A DNA stretch of 64,000 nt from Kuafuiihalomonas sp039024635. GTDB taxonomy: Bacteria; Myxococcota; Kuafuiibacteriia; Kuafuiibacteriales; Kuafuiibacteriaceae. Shown here one piece after another: positions 40,237 to 48,842 of the stretch (its first letter is position 1; the number at the start of each line of letters is the position of its first letter). The translations under genes and the position numbers were made by a program. The stretch is taken from contig JBCCQA010000004.1 in assembly GCA_039024635.1 (NCBI GenBank), positions 179,447 to 243,446 of the forward strand, given 5' to 3'. A model generated the notes under the pieces. It had not been told where the DNA came from and made no database searches. It worked only from the letters and a program-made list of their open reading frames with translations.

Positions 40237-41334
40237 ATGTCCGAAAAACCCGAAACTCTCGATGGTCTGGCTGCCGGCCATCGCATCCCAAACTTCGTCC
40301 TTCCAAGTGGACACGATCGCTTCCTAGCCTTTTACGAGTTCGCCAACGGTCGCCCCATGCTGCTGGCCGCAGCGGCCCTCGATTGGTCCAAGGACCAGAC
40401 CGAAGCCTTCGCGCGAACGGTGCACCTGACCGCCAGGCAAGCAGGGCTTCAGTCCGTGGTCATTCTGCCCGAGCCGGTCGACGCGACAGGGCCCGATCCA
40501 GATGCGGCTACGGCCCACGATCCGAAACAGACCATTCTTCGCGCCCTGCTTACGCCTCACGACTTCAATCGGGAAGGAGTCGTACACGTCACGGACCCCA
40601 ACCTGCGGATTCTCCAGGGAGCGGCCATCGAAGCGGATGCACTGAAGGGCACAGCCCTCCGAGATGGGCTCTCGGGGCTGGTCGACGTGTGCATGCAGAA
40701 CCTCGAGCTCGAGCGACGGAGCCTGCCCCCTGCGGCGCCCGTCCTCGTCGTACCAAGAGTCTTGGGAGCTGGACTGTGCCAAATCCTCATCGAGAGCTTC
40801 GTGGCCTGGCACCCCCAAGCCTCACCCATGCCCACCGAATCCGGACACACGGCGGTCGACAGGGTGCGCAAGTCCCGACTGGATGTCTTCGTCCAGGGCG
40901 AAAAGCTGGAGCGGGAGCTGGCTCGAAGGATCGCCCGGCGAGTTCTTCCCGAACTCCGAAAGGCCTTTCACTTCGAAGCCACACGGATGGAGCGACTCAA
41001 GCTAGTCTGCTACCGAGCCGAGGACACGGGCCACTTCGGAACCCACCGCGACAATACCGCCCCCGCCACCGCTCACCGGCGCTTTGCCCTGACCGTCAAC
41101 CTGAACGCCGGTGCTTATGAAGGCGGCGCGCTGGAGTTCCCCGAGTACGGTGCCGACTGCACCTACGACATCCCTTCTGGAACTGCCCTCCTTTTCTCCG
41201 GAACCCATGCCCATCGCGTACAACCCGTGACGCGAGGCCAGCGATTCGCGTTGGTGAGCTTCGTTCTTGGTGAATCCGACCGACCTGGCAAACGCCCGAT
41301 GGTGCCCAAAGAGGACCAAGGTTCCCTCGAGTAG
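40237..41334 (+). CDS. Redoxin-like / prolyl 4-hydroxylase-type 2OG-Fe(II) oxygenase
   Basis: The ATG at 40237, preceded by GAGG, gives 365 residues; an open extension upstream falls in the hairpin and is rejected. Residues 10-160 resemble a peroxiredoxin/redoxin fold (AAGHRIPNFVLPSGHDRFLA, DWSKDQTEAFARTVHL) but no peroxidatic Cys in a normal context is seen. From about residue 170 a prolyl 4-hydroxylase-like dioxygenase follows: RLKLVCYRAEDTGHFGTHRD contains the iron ligands His and Asp (HRD), FALTVNLNAGAYEGGALEFP the core strands, and HAHRVQPVTRGQRFALVSF the distal His and the 2-oxoglutarate Arg. All catalytic residues are present. No signal peptide is found, so it acts in the cytoplasm. 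Its neighbour PhoX carries Gly-X-Pro collagen triplets, a plausible substrate. Confidence 0.82.
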   Translation: MSEKPETLDGLAAGHRIPNFVLPSGHDRFLAFYEFANGRPMLLAAAALDWSKDQTEAFARTVHLTARQAGLQSVVILPEPVDATGPDPDAATAHDPKQTILRALLTPHDFNREGVVHVTDPNLRILQGAAIEADALKGTALRDGLSGLVDVCMQNLELERRSLPPAAPVLVVPRVLGAGLCQILIESFVAWHPQASPMPTESGHTAVDRVRKSRLDVFVQGEKLERELARRIARRVLPELRKAFHFEATRMERLKLVCYRAEDTGHFGTHRDNTAPATAHRRFALTVNLNAGAYEGGALEFPEYGADCTYDIPSGTALLFSGTHAHRVQPVTRGQRFALVSFVLGESDRPGKRPMVPKEDQGSLE

Positions 41335-41409
41335 TCGTTGCTCACGAGTTCGGACCCAGTCTGGATGTCGGCCGGAACGTCCTTCGCCCTCCAGCTTGCC
41401 TGAGCGTGT

Positions 41410-42780
41410 TCAGCGAACGCTGACCGTCTTGATGTTCATGAACTCTCGCGGTCCGAAGGCGCCCAGCTCTCGGCCGTAGCCCGACTCTTTGACCCCTCCG
41501 AAGGCCAGTCGAGGGTCGGACTTCACGAAGTCGTTCACGAAGCAGCACCCCACGTCCATCTCCTCGGCCGCGATGCGCTCCGCCCTCACTAGGTCCCGCG
41601 AGAAGACCGCGCCGCCCAGCCCGAAGACCGAATCGTTGGCGACATCGATGGCCTCTGACTCGTCCTCCACTCTGATGACCGTCGCCACTGGACCAAAGAG
41701 CTCTTCGGAGTAGGCCGCCATTCCTTTCTCAACGCCTGTCAGCACCGTGGCGGGATAGAAGGCCCCCTTGCTCGGGGGCACCTCACCACCGAGGACCAGC
41801 TCGGCGCCGGCCTCTACCGTCCGTCTCACTTGTTCGTGGAGTTCATCCCTGAGGTCGATGCGCGCCTGGGGTCCGATGTCGACGTCTTCTCGAAGCGGAT
41901 CCCCCATCTTTCTCGCCTTCATCTCGGCCACGAAGCGCTCCAGAAAGGCATCGTGGTTCTTGCGGGTCACGATGAACCGCTTGGCCGCGATGCAGGACTG
42001 TCCGCTGTTGATGAGACGACTGCTCGCGCAGACCGAAGCCGCCAAGTCGAGATCCGCATCATCTAGGATGACGTAGGGGTCACTTCCCCCCAATTCAAGC
42101 ACGGTTTTCTTGAGCATCTCGCCCGCCTTGGAGGCGACGGCCTTTCCAGCCGGCGTGGAGCCGGTCAGGGTGACAGCTCGAACGCGTGGATTTTCGATGA
42201 TGGTCGCCACCTGACTCGCCGAAGCGAGGAGGGTCCTGAAGAGTGACGACGGAAAACCGGCCTCTCGGAACACATCTTCGATGACAAGGGCCGAGCCGAA
42301 GACGTTGGAGGCGTGCTTCAAGATGCCGCCGTTCCCAGCCATGAGAGCTGGAGCCGCGAACCGAAAGACCTGCCACAGCGGGAAGTTCCAAGGCATCACG
42401 GCGAGCACGGTCCCGATGGGTGCGTAGTGGGTGTAGGCCCTGCTGGCCTCGGTCTGAATGGGCTCATCGGCCAAGAGCGCCTCGGCGTTCTCGGCGTACC
42501 ACCGGCATGCCCAAGCGCACTTTTGCACCTCGGCCCGGCCCCCTTTTATGGGCTTGCCCATCTCCCGCGCCATGAGGGTCGCGTATTGCTCTTGGTTCGC
42601 TTCCAACACCTCGGCTGCCTTCATCATCAAGGGGCGACGCTCGGAGAAACGTGTCTTACGCCAGCTCTGGAAGGTCTGATGGTTCTCTTCGATGACCTCC
42701 GCGATGACCTCGTCGCTCATCAGCTCATGGCTAGCGACGACGGACTCGTCGAAGGGGTTGATGCTCTGTACGGTCTTCAT
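41410..42780 (-). CDS. NAD(P)-dependent aldehyde dehydrogenase, succinate-semialdehyde dehydrogenase type (Sad/YneI-like)
   Basis: The 456-residue protein is a complete ALDH. It has MPWNFPLWQVFRFAAPALMA, VTLTGSTPAGKAVASKAG (cofactor binding), the general base Glu in VLELGGSDPYVIL and the catalytic Cys in INSGQSCIAAKRFIV, then EELFGPVATVIRV. The length and wording fit the YneI/Sad group, which oxidises succinate semialdehyde, but related aldehydes are possible. It lies four bases after the acetolactate synthase-like gene and is surely co-transcribed with it, suggesting a joint pathway in which a 2-oxo acid is turned over to or from an aldehyde. Confidence 0.88.
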   Translation of the reverse strand: MKTVQSINPFDESVVASHELMSDEVIAEVIEENHQTFQSWRKTRFSERRPLMMKAAEVLEANQEQYATLMAREMGKPIKGGRAEVQKCAWACRWYAENAEALLADEPIQTEASRAYTHYAPIGTVLAVMPWNFPLWQVFRFAAPALMAGNGGILKHASNVFGSALVIEDVFREAGFPSSLFRTLLASASQVATIIENPRVRAVTLTGSTPAGKAVASKAGEMLKKTVLELGGSDPYVILDDADLDLAASVCASSRLINSGQSCIAAKRFIVTRKNHDAFLERFVAEMKARKMGDPLREDVDIGPQARIDLRDELHEQVRRTVEAGAELVLGGEVPPSKGAFYPATVLTGVEKGMAAYSEELFGPVATVIRVEDESEAIDVANDSVFGLGGAVFSRDLVRAERIAAEEMDVGCCFVNDFVKSDPRLAFGGVKESGYGRELGAFGPREFMNIKTVSVR

Positions 42781-42784
42781 GGGT

Positions 42785-44431
42785 TCATCTCACGAGCTCC
42801 TCGAACTCGACGCTGAGGTCGGCGCTCAGCTTCTCGTTCTCAGAGTAGTCGATGGGGCAATCGATGAGAACTGGCCCCTTGGTTGCCTTGGCACGCTCGA
42901 GCGCGGAGGAGAGATCGAAGCCCTCGCTGACACGAATCCCTGTTGCGCCGTAGGCCTCAGCGTACTTCACGAAGTCTGGATTGCCAAAGGCCATGCCGAA
43001 CTCGGCGAAGCCCATGCCTTGCTGCTTCCAGCGAATGAATCCGTAGCCGTCGTCTCGAAGAAGCAGGATGATCAGGTCCTGCTGGAGGCGAACGGCGGTC
43101 TCAAGATCCTGGCTGTTCATCATGAATCCTCCATCTCCGACCACCGCCACCACCGTCCGCTCGGGATGCACCAGCTTGGCGGCCATCGCCGACGCCAAAC
43201 CCGCGCCCATTGTGGCCAAGGCGTTGTCGAGAAGCACCGTGTTGTCAGCGTAGGTCTGATACATACGCGCGAACCAAAGCTTGTAGATGCCGTTGTCCAG
43301 ACAGATGACGTCTTCCTCGCCCAGGGCCGCCCGAAGGTCGGATACGATTCGCTGAGGCTTGGGAGGATGACTGCGCGGCGTTTCGACCTGATGGAGCCTC
43401 TTCACCAGGGCTTCGCGAAAGCGAGCCATCTTGGTGGTATCGAAGGCGTCTTCGGGGCGCATTCGGCTGTGGATGGCCCAAAGCGCATTGGAGACGTCGC
43501 CCACCACTTCGACGTCCGGATTGTAGTACTGGTCCGGCTCGGCAAGCCGGAAGTCGAGGTGAAGGACCTTTTTGGTCCGCTCCGGATTCCAGACCGACGG
43601 CGGGTACTCGACGATGTCGTAGCCGATGGTGATGACCAAGTCCGCGGCCTGGACGGCTGCGTGCACGTAGTCGGTCTTGTGGATGCCGAGACAGAACAGT
43701 GACTGAGGGTGGCGGTCGGAAAGCACGCCCTTTCCCATTTGCGTGCTCACCGCGTACACGCCGAGCTTTTCGCAGAAGAGCTCGAGCTGCTTCCCGACCC
43801 GCTTGCGATTGGCGCCGGCGGAAAGAAGCACCAGCGGCTGCTTGGCCGCGCGAATCAGGTCTACGGCGGCGGTGATGGCCTTCTCGTCGGGAACGGGCCG
43901 TCGCAGCCGACGTCGGACGAAGGGCTCGGCTTCGACCTGCTCTGAAGCCACGTCTTCGGGGAGTTCGAGATGGCAGGCGCCAGGTCGCTCGTCCTCGGCC
44001 AGCTTGAAAGCGTGACGGACGAAGCGGGGAATGGTCTCGGCCGAGCTAATCTGACGGTTCCACTTCGTGCAGGGTCTAAAGGTCCCGATGACGTCGACAA
44101 TCTGAAAGTTGCCCTGCCAATTCTGTCGAATGGCCTTCTGTCCAGTAATGGCTACGAGCGGAACGCCGCAAAGCTGCGCGTAGCTCATGCCGGTCAGGAG
44201 ATTGGTCGCGCCGGGCCCGAGGGTGGCCATGCAGACGCCCGCCTTTCCGGTCAAACGACCGTAGGTCGCGGCCATGAAGGCGGCGTGCTGCTCGTGACGG
44301 GTGACGACCAGCTCGATCCTGCTTGAGCGGAGCGACTCGACGAGGTCGAGGTTCTCTTCACCTGGAACGGCGAAGATATACTCGACGCCCTCTTCCTCCA
44401 GGCAGCGTACGAAAAGGTCCGAGGCCTTCAT
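42785..44431 (-). CDS. Thiamine-diphosphate enzyme, acetolactate synthase large-subunit-like
   Basis: The 548-residue protein is a ThDP enzyme of the acetolactate synthase family. The N-terminal part has the catalytic Glu in YIFAVPGEENLDLVESL and TLGPGATNLLTGMSYAQLC. The central domain and the ThDP motif VVAVVGDGGFMMNSQDLETA are complete. The wording is close to the catabolic AlsS type, and no small regulatory subunit gene is next to it. It forms an operon with an aldehyde dehydrogenase, so it might act as a decarboxylase or ligase on another 2-oxo acid. It diverges from an AraC-type regulator that may control it. Confidence 0.85.
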   Translation of the reverse strand: MKASDLFVRCLEEEGVEYIFAVPGEENLDLVESLRSSRIELVVTRHEQHAAFMAATYGRLTGKAGVCMATLGPGATNLLTGMSYAQLCGVPLVAITGQKAIRQNWQGNFQIVDVIGTFRPCTKWNRQISSAETIPRFVRHAFKLAEDERPGACHLELPEDVASEQVEAEPFVRRRLRRPVPDEKAITAAVDLIRAAKQPLVLLSAGANRKRVGKQLELFCEKLGVYAVSTQMGKGVLSDRHPQSLFCLGIHKTDYVHAAVQAADLVITIGYDIVEYPPSVWNPERTKKVLHLDFRLAEPDQYYNPDVEVVGDVSNALWAIHSRMRPEDAFDTTKMARFREALVKRLHQVETPRSHPPKPQRIVSDLRAALGEEDVICLDNGIYKLWFARMYQTYADNTVLLDNALATMGAGLASAMAAKLVHPERTVVAVVGDGGFMMNSQDLETAVRLQQDLIILLLRDDGYGFIRWKQQGMGFAEFGMAFGNPDFVKYAEAYGATGIRVSEGFDLSSALERAKATKGPVLIDCPIDYSENEKLSADLSVEFEELVR

Positions 44432-44587
44432 GGTTCGGGGCTAGAAGATCCGACGCGCAACGCCTAGCACAGCCGTGAGGTGCCCTCGCGCCGCCAAAGA
44501 CCACGCGTCGAAAAAGGGGCCTAACCCGGAAGGAAAATCGGAAACATCCCGGCCAGGTCTGCGTAGGAACGAGCAGGAAGAAACCTC

Positions 44588-45367
44588 ATGAGCGTTGAAT
44601 TCGTGCTAAACCGCTGGGAAGACTCGGAGATCGAACGATTCGCAGGCAGCCCCCCCGAAGAGCTGCACCTGCACGACCGGGTCGAGATCGGATATGCCGA
44701 GGACGCCCCTCTCGTTCTCGAAGGAGAGAAGTGGCGCCAGACTGTGGAGCCAGGGTCGGCCTACGTAGTGGGCGTGGGGCTTGTTCACCGCTTGGCCGAA
44801 CCCCGCCCAGGTCCTCGCTTCTGCCGCATGTACTTGGGCTGGCGGGCCTGTAGCACCCTCCTCCCGGCCCCACTGCAGGAGGCCTCGGCCCGGCAGCCCG
44901 TCCTCCTACCGCGGCCGAGGGCCGAGTCTTGGTGGGCCGACCTAAACCAAGGCTGGTTTCCCGCCCGGGCGGACACGCCTTCGACTCCAGCGCTTCACGA
45001 ACATCACCCAGCGGTGATGCGGGCCATGGCCTTTTTGAGGCAGAACCTGAACCGGACCATCTCTTTGGACGAGTTGGGGAAAATCTGCCAGGTCAGCAAG
45101 TTTCACCTCTGCCGGGTCTTTCACAAGGTCGTGGGCGTGACACCGCGGACCTACCACCGCCACATTCGGCTCGAAGCCTCGCGCGTTCTCCTGAGCAAGG
45201 GACGGCCCTCTGCCTTGGTCGCCTATGACCTGAGCTTCTCGGACCAGAGCCACTTCATTCGCTCTTTCCGGAAGCAGTTCGGAATGACCCCGGGCGACTA
45301 CGTGCACGCCCTCGGGGTTCGGGTGGACGTCGTTCCCACGATCACTCAATCCGCAGCGTGCGTCTGA
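44588..45367 (+). CDS. AraC-family transcription regulator with N-terminal cupin-like domain
   Basis: The 259-residue protein has a cupin-like sensor half (residues 10-110, EELHLHDRVEIGYAEDAPLV, EPGSAYVVGVGLVHRLAEPR) and two C-terminal helix-turn-helix units (SLDELGKICQVSKFHLCRVF, and SALVAYDLSFSDQSHFIRSF followed by RKQFGMTPGDYV). The ATG has AGGAAG eight bases upstream. It diverges from the acetolactate synthase-like/aldehyde dehydrogenase operon over 156 bases, the usual place for a regulator of that operon. Its 3' end overlaps that of the convergent response-regulator gene by 22 bases. Confidence 0.86.
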   Translation: MSVEFVLNRWEDSEIERFAGSPPEELHLHDRVEIGYAEDAPLVLEGEKWRQTVEPGSAYVVGVGLVHRLAEPRPGPRFCRMYLGWRACSTLLPAPLQEASARQPVLLPRPRAESWWADLNQGWFPARADTPSTPALHEHHPAVMRAMAFLRQNLNRTISLDELGKICQVSKFHLCRVFHKVVGVTPRTYHRHIRLEASRVLLSKGRPSALVAYDLSFSDQSHFIRSFRKQFGMTPGDYVHALGVRVDVVPTITQSAACV

Positions 45368-46068
45368 GCAAAGGCGCGACGAAAGGCCCGCGGTGTTCGC
45401 CCCGTACTTCGCTTGAAGACGGTGGCGAAGTGCCCCTGACTCTCGAATCCGACCTCTGCCGCGACCTCTCCGATCGACCTGCTCGTCTCGCGCAGAAGTT
45501 CCTTCGCCCGGTCCATCCTACGCGCGGTGACGAAGGCATAAGGCGAAGCGCCGGTCGTGGCCTTGAACAAGCGGCTGAAGTGACCCCGGCTCATCTCGAG
45601 CTCCCGCGCCATGTCCTCCAGCAGGAGCCGCTCGGGCAGGGCGCGCTCGACGAAGGTCTCGATGCGCTCTAGCTGGTGGAGGCTCAAATGGGGCAGCGGA
45701 TCCACGGGTCCGCCCGAGTCCTGGACCCGCTGCAGAAGGGCGCGCAGACAACGCCTCAGGGCCTCGGGCTGAATGGGCTCCATGAGGTAACCATCCACCC
45801 CCACCGCGCCCGCCCGCTGGAGCAAGGCCTTTTCGGCCCTGTGGCCAAAGAGGACCACAGACTCCGCGTCTCGAACGCGAAGCCACTCGGCTAGCTCGAC
45901 GCCGTTCTCCGCCCCCGGAAGGGCCAGGTCGATGAGGATCACCCGATGTCTTTGGGGGTCGAAGGCCAGCTGGGCCGCCCGCAGGTCCTCAGCGCCCACG
46001 GCTGGACCCAACTCGGCGAGCAGCGCCACGAGGGCCTCGGCCTCGGAGGCAGCAACCAGGATGCCCAC
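45346..46068 (-). CDS. Response regulator-like protein with AraC-type output domain
   Basis: The first ~115 of 240 residues resemble a receiver domain: ILVAASEAEALVALLAELG in place of the usual start, the phospho-acceptor Asp in RVILIDLALPGAENGVELAE, then VVLFGHRAEKALLQRAG and GVDGYLMEPIQPEAL with Lys of the KP motif replaced by Glu-Pro. The C-terminal AraC part has LLEDMARELEMSRGHFSRLF and IGEVAAEVGFESQGHFATVF. A GTG at 46068 is chosen because GAGAGG stands eight bases upstream and it removes overlap with the divergent yceD gene; the frame is open to 46173. Loss of the conserved Lys suggests the receiver may not work as a normal phosphorelay. Confidence 0.75.
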   Translation of the reverse strand: MGILVAASEAEALVALLAELGPAVGAEDLRAAQLAFDPQRHRVILIDLALPGAENGVELAEWLRVRDAESVVLFGHRAEKALLQRAGAVGVDGYLMEPIQPEALRRCLRALLQRVQDSGGPVDPLPHLSLHQLERIETFVERALPERLLLEDMARELEMSRGHFSRLFKATTGASPYAFVTARRMDRAKELLRETSRSIGEVAAEVGFESQGHFATVFKRSTGRTPRAFRRAFAQTHAAD

Positions 46069-46160
46069 GGCGCCAGCCTCTCGGGCTTTGACCTGCGCTT
46101 CAAGGCCCGGAGCGCAGCGCTGCCGTTGACGGTCCTGGGCGCCTGGGGTTCCTTCGGAGG

Positions 46161-46736
46161 GTGAGCGACGCAAAGCGCCGGAATCTGTCGGTGCTGGAGC
46201 CCCTGGACCTTGTCGACATCCCCGAGGACGGCCTCCAGTTCGACGAGACCCTCTCTGACGCTTGGTTAGAAGAGAAGCTCTGTCGAGACGAAGGCCTTCA
46301 GTTCGAGGTGCGAGGGCCTGGTCAGGCCAAGGTCGAGGTCCGCGCGCTGGGTCCCGTAGAGCAAAGACCGCCGGTACGGATTCGAGGTCGGGCCAGCGGC
46401 CCCTTGCGGACCCCCTGCGTCCGCTGCCTGGACCCGGTCGACTTCGAACTGCGGGCGGACCTCGACTTCACGCTCTTCGCCGCCACCGGGGCCCAGCTCG
46501 ATCAAGACGCGGACGGGACCTACGAGGACGAATCGGTGCCGCTCCCTGACTTGCTCCGAGAGGGACTCGGCCTGGAACTACCCATGAACCCGGTCTGCGA
46601 AGACGAAAACAGCTGCGACGAACGCACCAGGAGCATGATTGAGGCCGTCAACCGACCCGGCGAGGAAGCCATGGCCGAAAAGCCGGACATCGACCCGCGC
46701 TGGCAGAAATTAGCCGCCCTCAAGGACAAGCTCTAG
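46161..46736 (+). CDS. yceD: DUF177 / YceD-like protein
   Basis: The 191-residue protein matches the YceD (DUF177) family, which in most bacteria precedes rpmF and is linked to 23S rRNA accumulation. Recognisable are the N-terminal SVLEPLDLVDIPEDGLQFDE, the strand pair with VRIRGRASGPLRTPCVRCLD, and the C-terminal LPDLLREGLGLELPMNPVCED followed by DPRWQKLAALKDKL. The two Cys pairs may bind zinc. The GTG start has GGAGG directly before it with almost no spacing, so the start is slightly uncertain. rpmF is absent behind it; fabH on the opposite strand follows after 37 bases. Confidence 0.86.
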   Translation: MSDAKRRNLSVLEPLDLVDIPEDGLQFDETLSDAWLEEKLCRDEGLQFEVRGPGQAKVEVRALGPVEQRPPVRIRGRASGPLRTPCVRCLDPVDFELRADLDFTLFAATGAQLDQDADGTYEDESVPLPDLLREGLGLELPMNPVCEDENSCDERTRSMIEAVNRPGEEAMAEKPDIDPRWQKLAALKDKL

Positions 46737-46773
46737 GGGCGCGGCTTGGCCGCGACCGGGACCCCAAGAACGC

Positions 46774-47751
46774 TTACCAGCGAATGATCGCGCTGGACCA
46801 GGACATGCCGGCGCCGATGGCCATGAGGGCGACGAGCTCACCCTCTTTGATCCGGCCGGCGCGGACAGCCTCGTCCAGGGTGACGGGCACCGAGGCACTC
46901 GACGTATTGCCGTAGCGCTCGATGTTGAGAATCACCTTCTCCTTGGGCACGCCGAGGCGATCGATGACAGTGTCGACGATGCGGATGTTCGCCTGGTGGG
47001 GAATGATATGGTCGAGGTCGTCGGCACTCAGGCCCACGGCCGCGAGTCCTTCCTGCGTGACCTCGGCCAGGTTTCGGACCGCCACCTTGTAGACCTCACG
47101 ACCCGTCATCTTCACGTACTGGAGACCTTCGGAAATCGTAGTCTCGTTCACGGGATGAAGGCTGCCGCCCCCCGGGATCTTTAGGATGTCGGTGAGCGTT
47201 CCATCCGTGTGCAGATGGGTGGTCAGAATGCCGTGGTCCTCTCGATCGTCGGGAGCGAGGATGATGGCCCCCGCGGCGTCCCCGAAGAGAACGCAGGTGT
47301 TCCGATCGTTCCAATCCAGTAGCCTGGACAGGAGTTCCGCCCCTACCACCAAGACGTTCTTGGCCGCCCCTGCCCGGATGAACTTGTCCGCCACCGTGAG
47401 GGCGTACAGCGAACCCGCGCAAGCGGCCGCGACGTCGAAAGCGGCTGCCTTCGACCCGAGCTTGGCTTGGAGAAAGGCGGCACAGGCCGGCATCGGCATG
47501 TCGGCCGTGACCGTGCCGACGATGATCAAATCGAGATCCGTCGGATCGAGGCCCGCCATGTCCAGAGCTTGTCGAGCGGCCTGAAGCGCCATGTCGGAGG
47601 TGTTTTCACCGTCCGCCGCGATGCGTCGCTCGCGGATGCCGGTCCGGCTTCGAATCCACTCGTCGGAGGTGTCGACGATCTTGGCTAGGTCGTCGTTGGT
47701 GAGAATCTTCTCAGGCGCGTACCTGCCGGTCCCGATGACGCGAGCGCGCAT
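46774..47751 (-). CDS. fabH: 3-oxoacyl-ACP synthase III
   Basis: FabH condenses acetyl-CoA with malonyl-ACP to start fatty acid synthesis. The 325-residue protein carries the catalytic Cys in FDVAAACAGSLYALTV, His in HIIPHQANIRIVDTVIDRLG and Asn in NIERYGNTSSASVPVTL, with the typical N-terminus RVIGTGRYAPEKILTNDDL. The ATG at 47751 is clear. Unlike in most genomes it lies on the strand opposite to yceD, fabD and fabG, diverging from fabD with 111 bases between starts. Confidence 0.96.
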   Translation of the reverse strand: MRARVIGTGRYAPEKILTNDDLAKIVDTSDEWIRSRTGIRERRIAADGENTSDMALQAARQALDMAGLDPTDLDLIIVGTVTADMPMPACAAFLQAKLGSKAAAFDVAAACAGSLYALTVADKFIRAGAAKNVLVVGAELLSRLLDWNDRNTCVLFGDAAGAIILAPDDREDHGILTTHLHTDGTLTDILKIPGGGSLHPVNETTISEGLQYVKMTGREVYKVAVRNLAEVTQEGLAAVGLSADDLDHIIPHQANIRIVDTVIDRLGVPKEKVILNIERYGNTSSASVPVTLDEAVRAGRIKEGELVALMAIGAGMSWSSAIIRW

Positions 47752-47862
47752 GCTGTGGATCGGCTACACGATAAAGCCCCTCCTGCCCAGTCGGAGCCCG
47801 GTCATTTCTGGGACCTCGACAAAAAGCGATTGTTCACGCCTTTCGACGAGGGTTAGGGACGG

Positions 47863-48810
47863 ATGGTGATCGCTTGCTTGTTCCCCGGACAGGGCAGCCA
47901 GAGCCCGGGCATGGGCCTCGAGGTCCGCGACGCCTTTCCCGAGGCCAGGAAGGCCTTCGAGGAGGCCGATGATGCCTTGGGCGAATCGCTCAGTCGGATC
48001 ATCTTCGAGGGCACGGTCGAGGCGCTCAAGCGGACCGAGATCACCCAGCCTGCCATCTTGACCACCAGCGTGGCGATGTGGCGCACCCTCACCGCACGGC
48101 TTCCCGACTTCTCCCCCGACTACGTGGCCGGCCACAGCCTCGGTGAGTGGTCGGCCTTGGTGGCCGCGGGGGCGGTGGACTTTGCCGACGCCGTGCGGCT
48201 GGTCAGGCACCGTGGACGTGCCATGCAGGAGGCCGTGCCCGAGGGCATGGGCAGCATGTCTGCCGTGATGGGCCTGCAAGCTGACCGAGTCGAAGAGATT
48301 TGTCGGACCACATCCGCATCGACGGGCGCGGTGGTCGCTCCCGCCAACATCAACTCGCCGGAACAGATCGTCATCTCGGGGGCTGCGGCCGCGGTGGAAA
48401 GCGCATCCGAAGCCCTGCAAGAGGCCGGGGCCAAGAAGGTGATCCCCCTTCCCGTATCCGCCCCTTTCCACTGTGCCCTCATGCAGCCGGCGGCCGACGC
48501 GCTAGCCGAGGCCATGGAGCAAGTCAGCTTCCACGACCCCAAGTTCCCGGTTGTCGGCAACGTGAAAGCCCAGCCTTATCATACGGCCGACGAAGCCAAG
48601 GCTCTGCTTGTTCAGCAGGTCACCGCGCCCGTGCTCTGGGTCGACTCGCTTCGCTGGCTGCTCGAGAAGGGCGTCAGCAGTGCGGTGGAGGTAGGCCCCG
48701 GCAAGGTGCTAGCCGGACTGGCGCGTCGCGTCGACCGCAAGTTCCCCGTCCACGTAACCGAGTCCCTCGAAGCCCTGGAAAAGACCATCGGGATCCTGGG
48801 GCCGGCATAG
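47863..48810 (+). CDS. fabD: Malonyl-CoA:ACP transacylase
   Basis: FabD loads malonate onto acyl carrier protein. The 315-residue protein has the N-terminal IACLFPGQGSQSPGMG, the nucleophile motif VAGHSLGEWSALVAAG, the Arg in AVRLVRHRGRAMQEAV, and His in PVSAPFHCALMQPAA. It starts at ATG 47863 behind an AGGG-type Shine-Dalgarno. fabG follows after 32 bases, so they form a fabD-fabG pair. Confidence 0.96.
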   Translation: MVIACLFPGQGSQSPGMGLEVRDAFPEARKAFEEADDALGESLSRIIFEGTVEALKRTEITQPAILTTSVAMWRTLTARLPDFSPDYVAGHSLGEWSALVAAGAVDFADAVRLVRHRGRAMQEAVPEGMGSMSAVMGLQADRVEEICRTTSASTGAVVAPANINSPEQIVISGAAAAVESASEALQEAGAKKVIPLPVSAPFHCALMQPAADALAEAMEQVSFHDPKFPVVGNVKAQPYHTADEAKALLVQQVTAPVLWVDSLRWLLEKGVSSAVEVGPGKVLAGLARRVDRKFPVHVTESLEALEKTIGILGPA

Positions 48811-48842
48811 ACAGGGCGGTAAGCCTTCGCTAGGCCCCCTCC

